Positions 17,148 to 25,396 of a DNA stretch of 64,000 bases are shown one piece after another. This DNA is from JAXMDC01 sp046349035 (GTDB lineage Bacteria; Pseudomonadota; Alphaproteobacteria; Rhizobiales; Kaistiaceae). The position numbers and the translations under genes are program-made. The stretch spans positions 186,001 through 250,000 of the forward strand of contig JAXMDC010000003.1 of the NCBI GenBank assembly GCA_046349035.1. The letters run 5' to 3'. The notes below the pieces were generated by a model. It saw only the letters and a list, made by a program, of their open reading frames with translations. It ran no database searches and had not been told where the DNA came from. Positions within the stretch are counted from its first letter, which is position 1. Every line of letters begins with the position of its first letter.

Positions 17148-19001
17148 ATGGGAAAATCGGATGGGCGGGACTATGCGAGGCCTCGCGGCAGCGGGGCCCG
17201 AGTGGCGTGCTTTGGATCTTGGGCAGTGACCGGCCCAAAGACCGATTTTGGGACGATCGCTCTGCACTGGGCGATCGCCGTCCCCTTTACCGTGGTGGCG
17301 GCAACCGGCCTGCGGATATTGGCCGACGAGGCCGATTTCGCCTGGCTCAGCGCGTTCGACGGCGTCCTGCCCAGCGATAACCTCTGGTACTGGCACATCA
17401 TCGGCGGGCTCTGCTTCGCTTCGGCCCTTGCTGCCTACGCCACCTACGTCGTTGCTGCCCGGCTCAAGCGCCGCATTCGCCTCGACCCGCATCGGCTCGG
17501 CGGACTGCTTCGCGGCGGGTCGCAGCGTTGGTCAGCGATCGGCCTGATGGTCTTGTGGATCGGACTTGCCGCCTTCGCGGTCGAAGTCGCCACCGGCGTC
17601 CTGCTCTATGTCGGCGAGGGCAGCGTCGCCCTTCACTACCACCGCATCGTCGCCTTCGTCTGCGTCGCCTTCCCGGTCGCGCACGTCCTGGCGCATTACG
17701 TGTCGGGCGGTAGCGCGCAGCTGCTGCGCATCGTTCGTCCGACCCGGCTGGTGATGCCACCTCCGGACCCGGACGTTCTGGCGCTGCTCGCCGACCACGT
17801 GCGGCTGGTGGACGACCTGAAGCAGGGGCGCCCAGTCTCGACCGCCGGTCTTGCCAAAACGCCCGAGCCTCGCGGCAAGCGCCGGCCGCTCGCCTTGGCG
17901 ACGCTTTGCGGGGTGGGCGCCGCCCTTGCCGGCGCGCTTCTCGATCGCGGGACCGGCACGACTTTGCGGGTGCCGGCGATCGGAGCGCTCGGCGGCAGCA
18001 AGGTCCCGACGATCGATGGCGATCTCTCCGATCCGATCTGGGCAACCGCACCGGCGGTCTCGGTGCATACCGATCTCGGCGCCAATCTCGGCGGGCGGCA
18101 TTCCTCGAGGGTGGAAGTGCGCGCGGTGCACGACGGCGAGCGCATCTTTTTCGCCTTCACCTGGGATGACCCGACCCGCTCGTTGAAGCATGCGCCGCTG
18201 GTGAAGCGGGGCGACGGCTGGCATGTCGCGCGGACCAGCCCGGTCAACGCCAGGGAAGACGAGTTCGCCGAGGACCAGTTCTCGGTGCTCCTGTCGCGGC
18301 CGACCTTTCCCTTGGTGGGGGCCGGAATCCATCTCTCACCGCAACCGATCGCTCACTATCCGGCCAGCTCGAGCGGGCGCGGCCTTCACTACACCCCGCC
18401 GGGAGTCGTGGCCGACGTCTGGGTTTGGCGGGCCGATCACGGCGGCCTGATCGGCCACGTCGACGACGCCCACTTCAACCCGCCGCAAGAGCCGACAGCC
18501 GATGAGAGGGCGGGACGCGACGCGTATCTCGGCGGCTTCGCGTTCGATGCCGGTGACGACTGTTTCATCGACGGGCTGGAGGACGCCGAAGGTCCGGCGC
18601 CTCATCCCGCCCGCCTGCCGCGCGATCTAGCGGCGGTCACCGCGGCGATGGGGCCGATCCACGATTCACCCGATGCGGGCGAAGACGAACGGGCGCGATG
18701 GTGGATGACGGCCGCCGATACGGTTCCCTATTCGGTCGAGGCCGATCAGCGCATTCCGGCCGGCACAATCCTTCCCGGCGTGTCGATGCTGTGCGTGCCG
18801 AGCGGCGACCGCGCCGACCTGCAGGGCGTTGCCCGCTGGGCGGCGGGTCACTGGACGCTCGAGATCTCTCGGCGCCTCGACACCCGTTCCGCCGAGGACA
18901 TCGCCATCACATCGGGCGCGATGATGTGGCTGGCGGTGTTCGACCACTCGGCGACGCGCCACACGCGTCACGTTCGTCCCATCGTGTTGGAGATCCTGTG
19001 A
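17148..19001 (+). CDS. Cytochrome b561 fused to an ethylbenzene-dehydrogenase-like heme domain
   Basis: A fusion of about 617 residues. The N-terminal ~200 residues form a four-helix cytochrome b561 with histidines in ALHWAIAVPF, WYWHIIGG and HYHRIVAF, and VAHVLAHYV. A linker and a further hydrophobic segment (LALATLCGVGAALAGALL) lead to a periplasmic-type C-terminal domain (about 270-617). That domain resembles the heme-binding gamma subunit of ethylbenzene dehydrogenase: VPTIDGDLSDPIWATA, ERIFFAFTWDDPTRS and GHWTLEISRRL. It probably carries electrons between the membrane and a periplasmic heme. The start is uncertain: ATG 17148, or GTG 17202 or 17226. It overlaps the next gene by one base (TGATG), so the two act together. 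Confidence 0.75.
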   Translation: MGKSDGRDYARPRGSGARVACFGSWAVTGPKTDFGTIALHWAIAVPFTVVAATGLRILADEADFAWLSAFDGVLPSDNLWYWHIIGGLCFASALAAYATYVVAARLKRRIRLDPHRLGGLLRGGSQRWSAIGLMVLWIGLAAFAVEVATGVLLYVGEGSVALHYHRIVAFVCVAFPVAHVLAHYVSGGSAQLLRIVRPTRLVMPPPDPDVLALLADHVRLVDDLKQGRPVSTAGLAKTPEPRGKRRPLALATLCGVGAALAGALLDRGTGTTLRVPAIGALGGSKVPTIDGDLSDPIWATAPAVSVHTDLGANLGGRHSSRVEVRAVHDGERIFFAFTWDDPTRSLKHAPLVKRGDGWHVARTSPVNAREDEFAEDQFSVLLSRPTFPLVGAGIHLSPQPIAHYPASSSGRGLHYTPPGVVADVWVWRADHGGLIGHVDDAHFNPPQEPTADERAGRDAYLGGFAFDAGDDCFIDGLEDAEGPAPHPARLPRDLAAVTAAMGPIHDSPDAGEDERARWWMTAADTVPYSVEADQRIPAGTILPGVSMLCVPSGDRADLQGVARWAAGHWTLEISRRLDTRSAEDIAITSGAMMWLAVFDHSATRHTRHVRPIVLEIL

Positions 19002-20038
19002 TGGCCAGAGTTCATACGATCCTCGCCAACCAGCAGCGGTTCACGGCGCGGACCGGGGAGCCGATCCTCGACGCCGCATTGAGCCACGGAGTGCCCTTCC
19101 CGCACGACTGCCGAGCCGGACGCTGCGGAACCTGCACGGCCAAGGTGGTGAAGGGCGTCGCGCTTGGCGGAGACGCCGGCAAGCCGGGGTTCATCCACGC
19201 CTGTCAGGCAAGAGCGCTCGGCGACCTGGTCCTCGAATACGAGGCGGTGCCGCCGGTCCAAACGATTGCGGCGACGGTCGCGGCGCTGGTCGAACGCGGT
19301 CCGGACGTGATGGAGGTCGGCCTTCGCCTGTCGCAAACCATGGAGATCCTCCCCGGCCAATACTGCAGGTTCAGGTTCAAGGGCTTCCCCGAGCGCTCGT
19401 TCAGCCCGACCCACCCCGCCGACGGCAGTCCGCAGCGCCACGACCTCAACCTGCACATTCGGCGCGTCCGGAACGGACGGGTGTCGACAGCCCTTGGGCG
19501 CACCATTCGCGTCGGGCATCGGGTTCGCGTTACCGGGCCCTACGGCAACGCGTATCTCCGCCCGAAATCGGAGCAGCGCTTGGTCCTCATCGCCGGCGGC
19601 ACGGGCTACGCGCCGATCCTGGCGATCGCCAAGGCGGCCCTCAAGGAAAACCCCGAACGCAGAGTGGCCATCGTCTGCGGAGCCCGGAGCACGCCGCAGC
19701 TCTACATGGTGAACAGCCTCATCCAGCTGCTGCGTTATCCCGGCACCGACGTCACGGTTACGGCGGACGTCGTCGAGCCGGAGTGGGCGGGACGGGTCCA
19801 GCCGGGCAGCCCCGCCGATCACGTGCCCGACCTCGGCGAGCGCGACATCGTCCATGCGGCCGGCGCGCCGGTGATGGTCTCGCGCATCGCCGAAGCCGTC
19901 GAAGCGACCGGTGCCGACTTCTACTCCGACCCATTCGAGGCGAGCAGCGCCGGCTCAAGCAATGACGGCCTCTTCGGCCTTGCACGCGATTTCTGGTCGT
20001 CGATGGTCCGCCCCGCCGAGACGCGCGCGCGGAGTTGA
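19001..20038 (+). CDS. Ferredoxin-flavin oxidoreductase (2Fe-2S, FAD, NAD)
   Basis: A 345-residue electron-transfer protein. The N-terminal plant-type 2Fe-2S domain has Cys37, Cys42, Cys45 (DCRAGRCGTC) and Cys68 (HACQA). An FAD-binding domain follows with RFRFKGFPERSFSP near residue 122, where RxYS is expected in the family; here it reads RSFS. The NAD-binding part is LVLIAGGTGYAPILAIA. It resembles reductases of ring-hydroxylating oxygenases and CDP-6-deoxy-glucoseen reductase. It follows the cytochrome fusion by translational coupling (TGATG), so it is probably the partner that feeds or drains that cytochrome. No oxygenase component is nearby. Confidence 0.9.
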   Translation: MARVHTILANQQRFTARTGEPILDAALSHGVPFPHDCRAGRCGTCTAKVVKGVALGGDAGKPGFIHACQARALGDLVLEYEAVPPVQTIAATVAALVERGPDVMEVGLRLSQTMEILPGQYCRFRFKGFPERSFSPTHPADGSPQRHDLNLHIRRVRNGRVSTALGRTIRVGHRVRVTGPYGNAYLRPKSEQRLVLIAGGTGYAPILAIAKAALKENPERRVAIVCGARSTPQLYMVNSLIQLLRYPGTDVTVTADVVEPEWAGRVQPGSPADHVPDLGERDIVHAAGAPVMVSRIAEAVEATGADFYSDPFEASSAGSSNDGLFGLARDFWSSMVRPAETRARS

Positions 20039-20291
20039 ATGCTGTCGCCCGCCGGGGCCGTGCGCCCGAGGCACGGCTGGGCGATCGGTCCGAGAAGGAA
20101 GCCGGTCGCAGGCGGCTGAGGGGGGCGCAAGCGCTGCGTTCGCGCCGGCGGCGGCGCCTCTGTCTTGCGTAGAGCACACGCGGTGGACTGGGCCGGCCCA
20201 GAGCAAAGCACGAATGGAGGGCGCGCTCGGCCGCCGGGTCGCCACGGAGCGCCGGCCGAGCGCGGGAACGGCTCCCCGCGCCCGGCTCCTG

Positions 20292-20999
20292 TCAGAATCT
20301 ATAGGCGGCAGCTAAGCGGAACAGGTGAAGTTCGTTCTGAAATTCGGCGCGATTTCCGTCGCGATTGTACAAGGTGACGTCGCCGAGATCGTTGAAGAGG
20401 TATTCAACCCGCCCGGCGATGCGGCTGGTGAAGGCATATTCGGCACCGGCGCCGACAGCCAATCCACTCCGCCACTGGTTTTCCCAGACAACTTCCTCGC
20501 CGGCGTTGTTGCCCTTCTGGATGTTGTTACTGACATTGGCGAAGCCGATGCCAAGCGTGCCGTACAACAACAACCGATCATAGGCGTAGCCAAGTCGAGC
20601 CCGCGCCGAACCGATCATGCCATATTCGGCCAGCGAGGTATCGTTGTCGAAGATGTTGTTACTTTGCTTGGCCGAGGTGTGGCCGATATCGGCCTCAACG
20701 CCGGCCACCCAGCCGTTGGCGAACTGAAGATTGTAACCGACGAAGGCGCCGAAGGCTAAGCCGTCGGCGCCTTCCTCGGCGTGGCCGTGGTTGTTGTTGC
20801 GGAAGAAGTCGACGGTCCACATGCCGTGAGCGGCGCCGACGAAGCCGCCGACATACCGCCCGCTCCAATCATAGGCTGGCGGCGCATAGGACGGCGCGGC
20901 CGGTCTTCGCACCGTCTGGGCGTTTGCGGCGACTGCAAGCAGGCTTACGCCACTAGCGACGCTCAACAGAATACAATACTTCGCTTTTCTATCCGCCAT
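20292..20999 (-). CDS. Omp25-type outer membrane beta-barrel protein
   Basis: A 235-residue porin-like barrel. A signal peptide (KYCILLSVASGVSLLAVAANA) is followed by a short Pro-rich linker and the family opening YDWSGRYVGGFVGAAHG. Alternating beta-strand pattern runs to the terminal AAYRF, with the C-terminal Phe needed for barrel insertion. This family (Omp25/Omp31, OmpA-like barrel) is common in Rhizobiales-type Alphaproteobacteria. Conserved phrases include FVGYNLQFANGWVAGVEADI and SARARLGYAYDRLLLYGTLG. It stands alone; there are about 230 bases of noncoding DNA on each side. Confidence 0.93.
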   Translation of the reverse strand: MADRKAKYCILLSVASGVSLLAVAANAQTVRRPAAPSYAPPAYDWSGRYVGGFVGAAHGMWTVDFFRNNNHGHAEEGADGLAFGAFVGYNLQFANGWVAGVEADIGHTSAKQSNNIFDNDTSLAEYGMIGSARARLGYAYDRLLLYGTLGIGFANVSNNIQKGNNAGEEVVWENQWRSGLAVGAGAEYAFTSRIAGRVEYLFNDLGDVTLYNRDGNRAEFQNELHLFRLAAAYRF

Positions 21000-21233
21000 C
21001 TATCCCAGCTCCTTCACGCTCTAAGCCGAGGCAGTTCGCCATCGCACAGACAAGGTCCGTTCGGAGCGTGGCAAAGGTTTGTTGCAATAGCGCGCGGGAA
21101 TGATCCATTTAGTGGCGAGGACTGCACACACAGGTCAATTCTGTGAAGCCCGTAACGGCGGTGCCACAGTCTGCCCGCGTGCGCTGCGCCACATCCGGCC
21201 ACTGGCGCCTCTCCATTGGCACTGCTCGCTGCC

Positions 21234-22049
21234 CTAAGACGGCGCGACAGCCAGGACGATGTGCGGTAGCACCACCGAGAAAGCGTAATATGCCCAGTGC
21301 ACCATGTAGGAGTACGCCAGACCATGGCGGACGCGCAGGATCAGGTAGGGGAAGACAAGTCCGAAGGCCGCGGCAGAGATCATGAAGCGGACGACGTAGC
21401 GCAGCGGCACGTCGCCAAAAAACAGCAGGACGTGTGCGCCGCCGAAAAGCGCGGCGGAAAGCAGCGACATCCGGAGCGTGCTCAGTTGCTGCGCCGCGAG
21501 GGCAACGACAAACGCTAGCACCAGCAATTGCTGCAGCAGAATGTCGGCAGACTTAGGAAGGAAATAGAGAGGCCCCGCCCTCACAAACTCCGGGGCCCAG
21601 GAACCGTCCCACGCCAACTCAGGTAACGCTGGTACGCCGTAGGCGACGAAAGCGACCGAGGCGATGAAGGCCAGCGTCCAGACCAGCAGGCTCTCCATCC
21701 GACTCTGAAAGGTCGGCCAGCGGGAGACCCTCGCCCAAAGCCGATAAGTCGGCCAAAGGGCGATGATCGTTACGCCGATCCAGAAGCAATAGTAGGCGGT
21801 GATGACGATTGGCGAGGCATTGTAGTTCGGGTCCACGCCGAGGCGCGGCAAAACCAGATAGTAGCCGAGATCGGACCCGACCCAGATCGCCGATACCCAG
21901 GCGATCGTCGAAACGAGCCAGGCGTTCTGCCTCGCCCTCCGGCGCAAGCGGCCGGTCTGCGGGTGCCCCTCAGCCGGTGCGCGCCGACCGGATGCGTTGC
22001 CTTCTCCCTCGCCGGCCGGCGCCGTGGCGCGGATTTCACGTTGGGACAA
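21234..22049 (-). CDS. Multi-pass membrane protein, possibly degenerate CPBP type
   Basis: About 271 residues with some seven hydrophobic helices. I do not recognise it firmly. Near the C-terminus ALFGGAHVLLFF resembles the FxxxH motif of CPBP (CAAX-protease-like) membrane proteins, but the EExxxR motif is missing, so proteolytic activity is doubtful. The frame is open to 22184, but the extension is low-complexity. The TTG at 22049 has GGAGG six bases upstream, so I prefer it. It is divergent from the multicopper oxidase gene, and a link in function is possible but unproven. Confidence 0.65.
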   Translation of the reverse strand: MSQREIRATAPAGEGEGNASGRRAPAEGHPQTGRLRRRARQNAWLVSTIAWVSAIWVGSDLGYYLVLPRLGVDPNYNASPIVITAYYCFWIGVTIIALWPTYRLWARVSRWPTFQSRMESLLVWTLAFIASVAFVAYGVPALPELAWDGSWAPEFVRAGPLYFLPKSADILLQQLLVLAFVVALAAQQLSTLRMSLLSAALFGGAHVLLFFGDVPLRYVVRFMISAAAFGLVFPYLILRVRHGLAYSYMVHWAYYAFSVVLPHIVLAVAPS

Positions 22050-22213
22050 GACCAGCCTCCACTGCGGCCGACCAAGTAGCAGCTTCCTGGGAGAACGCTG
22101 TAATCGGCCGCCACCGGCGGGTAAAGCCGTTGGACTGGGCGTTCCCGCCGGCCCGGCGTCATGGCGCAGGAAAGGTTGTCGCACCGCCTTGCGACGCCGC
22201 CGGGCGCTATTAC

Positions 22214-22229
22214 ATTAGCATGATCTAAT
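22214..22229. promoter_or_regulatory. Short inverted repeat in the multicopper oxidase promoter region
   Basis: ATTAG and CTAAT surround CATGAT in an AT-rich patch that ends 16 bases before the ATG at 22246, with GGAGG between. Possible promoter or metal-responsive operator. The AT-rich context is the main support. Confidence 0.35.
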
Positions 22230-22245
22230 ATATCTGGAGGCGATC

Positions 22246-23757
22246 ATGCGCACTTCGATATCGCTCACACGCCGGGAGGCGATCCTGGCTTCGGGCGTGG
22301 CCACGGCCGGATTGCTGCTGGGGGTGCGGCGGCTTCCGGCTTTCGCCGCGTCGGGAGACGGGCCGGCGCTGCCGATCCCCAAGCTGATCGAGGCGCGTTC
22401 CGACCGCCCGGTGGTCCTGGCAATGGCAGCGTCGCGGCACGATTTCGGCCGTGGGCAAGCGGCCAGCGCCGGGATCTCGGCGAGCTATCTCGGACCGGTG
22501 GTGCGGGTGCAGAGCGGCGACACCGTTCCGTTCCAGGTCGAGAACCGCCTCAGCGAGGATACGACGCTCCACTGGCACGGCCTGCTGGTGCCTTCGGCGG
22601 TCGACGGCGGCCCGCATAACACGATCGCCGCCGGCGCTACCTGGTCGCCGGAACTGAAGATCGCCCAGGGACCGGCAACGACTTGGTTCCATCCCCACCC
22701 GCATGGCCGGACCGCGCGCCAGGTCTACTCCGGTCTCGCCGGGATGATGATCGTCAGCGACCAAGGCGACCGCGACCGCGGTCTGCCGGCGGACTACGGG
22801 GTCGACGACCTGCCGATCGTCCTCCAAGATAAGCGATTCGACCGGAGCGGGACGCCCGTCTACCGGCCGAGCATGATGGAGCTGATGGACGGCTTCCAGG
22901 GCGACACGCTCCTCGTCAACGGCGCGATCGCTCCCGTCGCCGCGGTGCCGGCGGGCATGGTGCGGCTCCGCGTCCTCAATGCCGCCAACGCGCGGAACTT
23001 CGACCTCCGCTTCGCCGACCGGCGGCCGTTCCACGTCGTTGCCAATGACGGCGGCTATCTCGGAGAGCCGGTCGAGGTGCGGCGTCTGGTCGTCGCGCCC
23101 GGCGAGCGCTACGAGGTGCTGGTCGACTTTGCCGGCGGCGCCGCCGTCGACCTTGTCACCGACGCGGACACGCAGCACGGTTCGAGCGGCATGGGCATGA
23201 TGATGATGGGCCCGGCGGTCGCCGGCACCATGGTCCGCTTCGTGCCGAATGACCGGATCGCCGCCAAGGTCACGCGGCTGCCGCAGAAGCTCGGGGCCCT
23301 CCCGCAAGCCGACACGGGCGCGGTCGCCGCGCGGCGCAGCTTCGTCCTCGACCCGATGGCCATGGGTGGCATGATGGGCGGGATGGGAGGCGGCGGGATG
23401 GCCGGGATGGGGGGCGACGGGATGGGCGGAATGCGGACCATCAACGGCCGATCCTTCGACATGAAGCGGATCGACGCGACCGCCAAGCTCGGAACCTCAG
23501 AGGTTTGGGAAATCTCGGCGCCGCAGATGAACCACCCGTTCCATGTCCACGGCGCCAGCTTCCGCGTCATCAGCATCGACGGGCGAAAGCCGCCGGCGGA
23601 ACAGGCCGGCTTGAAGGACGTCGTCCTGGTGCAGAACAAGGCGGAGATCCTGCTGCGGTTCGAGAAGCCGGCACCGGCGGCCATGCCCTACATGTTCCAC
23701 TGCCACATCCTGGAACACGAGGATCAGGGCATGATGGGCCAATTAGCGGTCGTCTGA
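22246..23757 (+). CDS. Multicopper oxidase with Met-rich insert (Tat-exported)
   Basis: A 503-residue periplasmic copper oxidase. The N-terminus RTSISLTRREAILASG is a Tat signal (TRREAI) followed by a hydrophobic stretch. Copper-site motifs are all present: LHWHGLL near 108, WFHPHPHG near 147, HPFHVHG near 429, and the type-1/3 motif YMFHCHILEHEDQGMM near 484. A Met/Gly-rich stretch (MGGMMGGMGGGGMAGMGG) near residues 370-390 resembles the Cu(I)-binding region of CueO-like enzymes. It probably oxidises Cu(I) or a metal or phenolic substrate. A DedA gene starts five bases later, so the two form one transcript. Confidence 0.93.
   Translation: MRTSISLTRREAILASGVATAGLLLGVRRLPAFAASGDGPALPIPKLIEARSDRPVVLAMAASRHDFGRGQAASAGISASYLGPVVRVQSGDTVPFQVENRLSEDTTLHWHGLLVPSAVDGGPHNTIAAGATWSPELKIAQGPATTWFHPHPHGRTARQVYSGLAGMMIVSDQGDRDRGLPADYGVDDLPIVLQDKRFDRSGTPVYRPSMMELMDGFQGDTLLVNGAIAPVAAVPAGMVRLRVLNAANARNFDLRFADRRPFHVVANDGGYLGEPVEVRRLVVAPGERYEVLVDFAGGAAVDLVTDADTQHGSSGMGMMMMGPAVAGTMVRFVPNDRIAAKVTRLPQKLGALPQADTGAVAARRSFVLDPMAMGGMMGGMGGGGMAGMGGDGMGGMRTINGRSFDMKRIDATAKLGTSEVWEISAPQMNHPFHVHGASFRVISIDGRKPPAEQAGLKDVVLVQNKAEILLRFEKPAPAAMPYMFHCHILEHEDQGMMGQLAVV
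23350..23440 (+). repeat. Met/Gly-rich coding repeat in the multicopper oxidase
   Basis: Reiterated ATGGGx and GGGATGGG units encode a GGM-type run of Met and Gly, inside the oxidase gene. Such Met-rich tracts in CueO-type enzymes bind Cu(I). This one seems to be an in-frame expansion rather than a mobile insert. Confidence 0.6.
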
Positions 23758-23761
23758 CCGG

Positions 23762-24796
23762 ATGCGCGAGGCCCCTGCCCGGCAGCGGCCTCGCGCCTCC
23801 CGCAGCCTCATCGCCAAGCGTGTTGCGGCTGCGGGCTTGGTGCTGGCGGCTCTCACCTTCACGCAGTTCTACGGCGTGCGGGCCTATCGGGCCCTCGTGC
23901 TGCTGCAAACGGCACAGACGACCGGCGTCCTCGAAACGAGCGCGCTCCGCGGCTGGATGACGCTCGACTACCTCGCGGCGACCTACGCGGTCGACGCAGT
24001 GGCCCTGCGCCGCGACCTTGAGGTCGGCGCCGAGTCATCCGGGGCGCTGACGCTGCGGGAGGTCGCGGCACTGAAGGCCGTCGATACCTTCGAAATCGTC
24101 CGGCAGGTGCAGGCGAGCATCGTCAAGCTGGCCGACCGCCGCCTGTCCGAGGCCAGTACGCCGAAGTCCGAATCGCAATTGGAGCGCCTGGAGGCGGCGT
24201 TCCTCGAAGCGGTGCTGGTCTACGGCTACCCGGCGCTCGCGCTGACCCTCTTCCTCGGCTCTCTCGGCCTGCCGGTGCCGACCGGCCTTGCCACCAGCAT
24301 CGCCGGAGCGGCGGCCAACCACGGCGGTTTGCTGCCTGCGGCCGCGTTCGGCCTGGCGGTGGTCGCCTCGCTGGCCGGCGACGTTCTCGCCTACGGTCTC
24401 GGCGTCGCCATCCCGCCGGCGACAGTCGACCGCTACGGCCGCTGGGTCGGCTACGTCCCGGCGACACGCAAGGTGGTCGAGCGGTCCTTCGCGCGATGGG
24501 GGGCGATCACCGTCTTCCTGACGCGGACCCTGGCTTCGCATTTCAGCACAGCGGCGAGCCTGCTTGCCGGCCTGCAACGCTACCCGTTTGCGGTGTTCGC
24601 GGCCTACTCGGCGCTGGGGCGCGCGGTGTGGACGGCCGCTTATTTCGCGCTCGGCTATCTGGTCGGCACCGACCTCGGGGCGGCCACGGGCTTCCTGGAG
24701 TATCTCGGCCTGACGATGTCCGCCGTCATCGTCGGCGGAGCGTCGGGCGCGTGGTTGTGGCGCTCTGCGGCGGGGCGACCGGCGCTCGGCGGCTGA
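23762..24796 (+). CDS. DedA (VTT-domain) membrane protein with N-terminal extension
   Basis: A 344-residue membrane protein. Residues 1-150 contain one hydrophobic helix (AAGLVLAALTFTQFYGV) and a soluble, Arg/Glu-rich helical region. From about 155 the DedA/SNARE-associated domain runs: ALTLFLGSLGLPVPTGLATSIAG, LAGDVLAYGLG, then RWGAITVFLTRTLASHFSTAASLLAGLQRYPF near 250. DedA relatives flip lipids or keep membrane potential. The extension of roughly 150 residues is unusual. Five bases separate it from the multicopper oxidase gene, so the two are co-transcribed; a role in copper stress is an inference only. Confidence 0.82.
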   Translation: MREAPARQRPRASRSLIAKRVAAAGLVLAALTFTQFYGVRAYRALVLLQTAQTTGVLETSALRGWMTLDYLAATYAVDAVALRRDLEVGAESSGALTLREVAALKAVDTFEIVRQVQASIVKLADRRLSEASTPKSESQLERLEAAFLEAVLVYGYPALALTLFLGSLGLPVPTGLATSIAGAAANHGGLLPAAAFGLAVVASLAGDVLAYGLGVAIPPATVDRYGRWVGYVPATRKVVERSFARWGAITVFLTRTLASHFSTAASLLAGLQRYPFAVFAAYSALGRAVWTAAYFALGYLVGTDLGAATGFLEYLGLTMSAVIVGGASGAWLWRSAAGRPALGG

Positions 24797-24801
24797 GCCA
24801 C

Positions 24802-24834
24802 AAAAAAAGGGCCGGCGTCTCGCGGCGCCGGCCC
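24802..24834 (-). terminator. Rho-independent terminator of the SoxCD-like operon
   Basis: Reading leftward, GGGCCGGCG pairs with CGCCGGCCC around an 8-base loop, followed by seven U residues (plus-strand AAAAAAA at 24802-24808). It ends the soxC-soxD transcript that stops at 24857. On the plus strand no U-run follows, so it is one-directional. Confidence 0.9.
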
Positions 24835-24856
24835 CGGATCGTTCAAGCGCTTCCGC

Positions 24857-25396
24857 TCAGAACTTGCTGCGCGGGAAGTTGATGAAGCCGTTCTTGTTCG
24901 GCATGTCCACCTTTGGCAGCGTCTGCGCGTTCATCACCGCATCGGCGGGGATGAGACCGTTCAGATTGAAGACGTAGGCGGCGACCGCATAGACCTCGGC
25001 GTCGGTCAGCGACTTCGGCTCGTTCCACGGCATGGCGCGGCGGACGTAATCGAAGAAGGTGGTCGGATAGGGCCAGAAACTGCCGACGGTCTTCACCGCC
25101 GCCGCCGTCGGTGGCATCAGCGCGCCGCCGACCAGGCGATCGTTGGGCGTCCCCGCCCCCTTCTCACCATGGCAGGCCTGGCACTTCTCGAGGTACACCT
25201 TCTCGCCCTGGGCGACGGTGCCGCTGCCGGCCGGCAGGCCGATACCGTCGGGACCGATCGAGATGTCCCACGGGGCGAGATCGGGCACGGCGATCGGCTT
25301 GCCGAACTTCGGTGCATCGGCGGCGACCGCCACCGCAGCGCCGGCGAGCAGGAGGCCGGCAAGGCCGGCGAAGGCAAGGCGCTTAGACGAAAACAT
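24857..25396 (-). CDS. soxD: c-type cytochrome, SoxD-like subunit of sulfite dehydrogenase
   Basis: A 179-residue periplasmic mono-heme cytochrome c. The signal peptide FAGLAGLLLAGAAVAVAA ends near residue 27. The heme site is CQACHG near residue 76, with a methionine axial ligand probably in RRAMPWNEPKSLTDAEVYAV. This matches the SoxD subunit, which takes electrons from the molybdenum subunit SoxC. Its ATG at 25396 overlaps the soxC stop by 14 bases, so the two are coupled. SoxD proteins often carry two hemes; only one is seen here. A terminator follows. Confidence 0.85.
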   Translation of the reverse strand: MFSSKRLAFAGLAGLLLAGAAVAVAADAPKFGKPIAVPDLAPWDISIGPDGIGLPAGSGTVAQGEKVYLEKCQACHGEKGAGTPNDRLVGGALMPPTAAAVKTVGSFWPYPTTFFDYVRRAMPWNEPKSLTDAEVYAVAAYVFNLNGLIPADAVMNAQTLPKVDMPNKNGFINFPRSKF

